A stretch of 6,129 nucleotides of DNA, taken from assembly GCA_030706265.1 (NCBI GenBank), contig JAUZOX010000177.1, positions 1 through 6,129 on the forward strand. The letters run 5' to 3'. How positions within the stretch are numbered: position 1 is the stretch's first letter; each line of letters starts with the position of its first letter. The notes beneath the pieces are model-generated. The model did not search any database, was not told where the DNA came from, and worked only from the letters and a program-made list of their open reading frames with translations. This DNA comes from Bacteroidota bacterium (lineage in GTDB: Bacteria > Bacteroidota > Bacteroidia > Bacteroidales > Cfx3-03). Positions 6,067 to 6,129 of the stretch are shown one piece after another. The translations under genes and the position numbers were made by a program.

Positions 6067-6129
6067 TCGTGTGAACAGTTTTCGGTTCCGCGATCAATTT
6101 TCGTGTGTATATTGACCAAATAAAAAGGC
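6067..6129. other. Gene-free right edge
   Basis: The 63 bases after the pepD stop contain no gene start that I can support and no complete terminator hairpin. The final AAATAAAAAGGC could be the left arm of a terminator cut off by the window edge, in the style of the one after rpsO, but that cannot be judged here. Confidence 0.4.

Overview
The window is an ordinary stretch of core genome from a member of the Bacteroidota, most likely the Bacteroidales or a close relative. Three things point there. The promoters in front of rpsO and pnp match the phylum-specific TTTG / TAnnTTTG pattern. None of the five genes has a recognisable Shine-Dalgarno sequence. The sigma factor is the short (287 aa) primary sigma typical of the phylum, with no region 1.1. 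I place the organism by memory of protein families, not by a database search.

Layout, all on the + strand. Positions 1-222 hold no gene but carry the rpsO promoter region. rpsO (ribosomal protein S15) runs 223-492 and ends in a strong hairpin terminator (512-549). A separate promoter (about 598-631) drives pnp (PNPase, 684-2810). Only 66 bp with no terminator separate pnp from rpoD (primary sigma factor, 2877-3740), so the two are probably one transcript, closed by a strong terminator at 3743-3777. A 155-bp gap with a possible promoter and a short direct repeat leads to rpe (ribulose-phosphate 3-epimerase, 3896-4546). After 59 bp comes pepD (Xaa-His dipeptidase, 4606-6066). The last 63 bases hold no gene.

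The first three genes cover basic gene expression: a 30S ribosomal protein, an RNA-degrading exonuclease and the housekeeping sigma factor. The rpoD product is expected to be the protein that reads the two promoters seen upstream. rpe and pepD are household metabolism (pentose phosphates; dipeptide hydrolysis) with no clear functional link to each other or to the first block.

All five proteins look full length, with their key catalytic or binding residues in place. I see no mobile element, CRISPR array, tRNA, rRNA, toxin or defence gene, and no sign of horizontal transfer. I found no undescribed system. The findings are modest regulatory observations and are scored accordingly.
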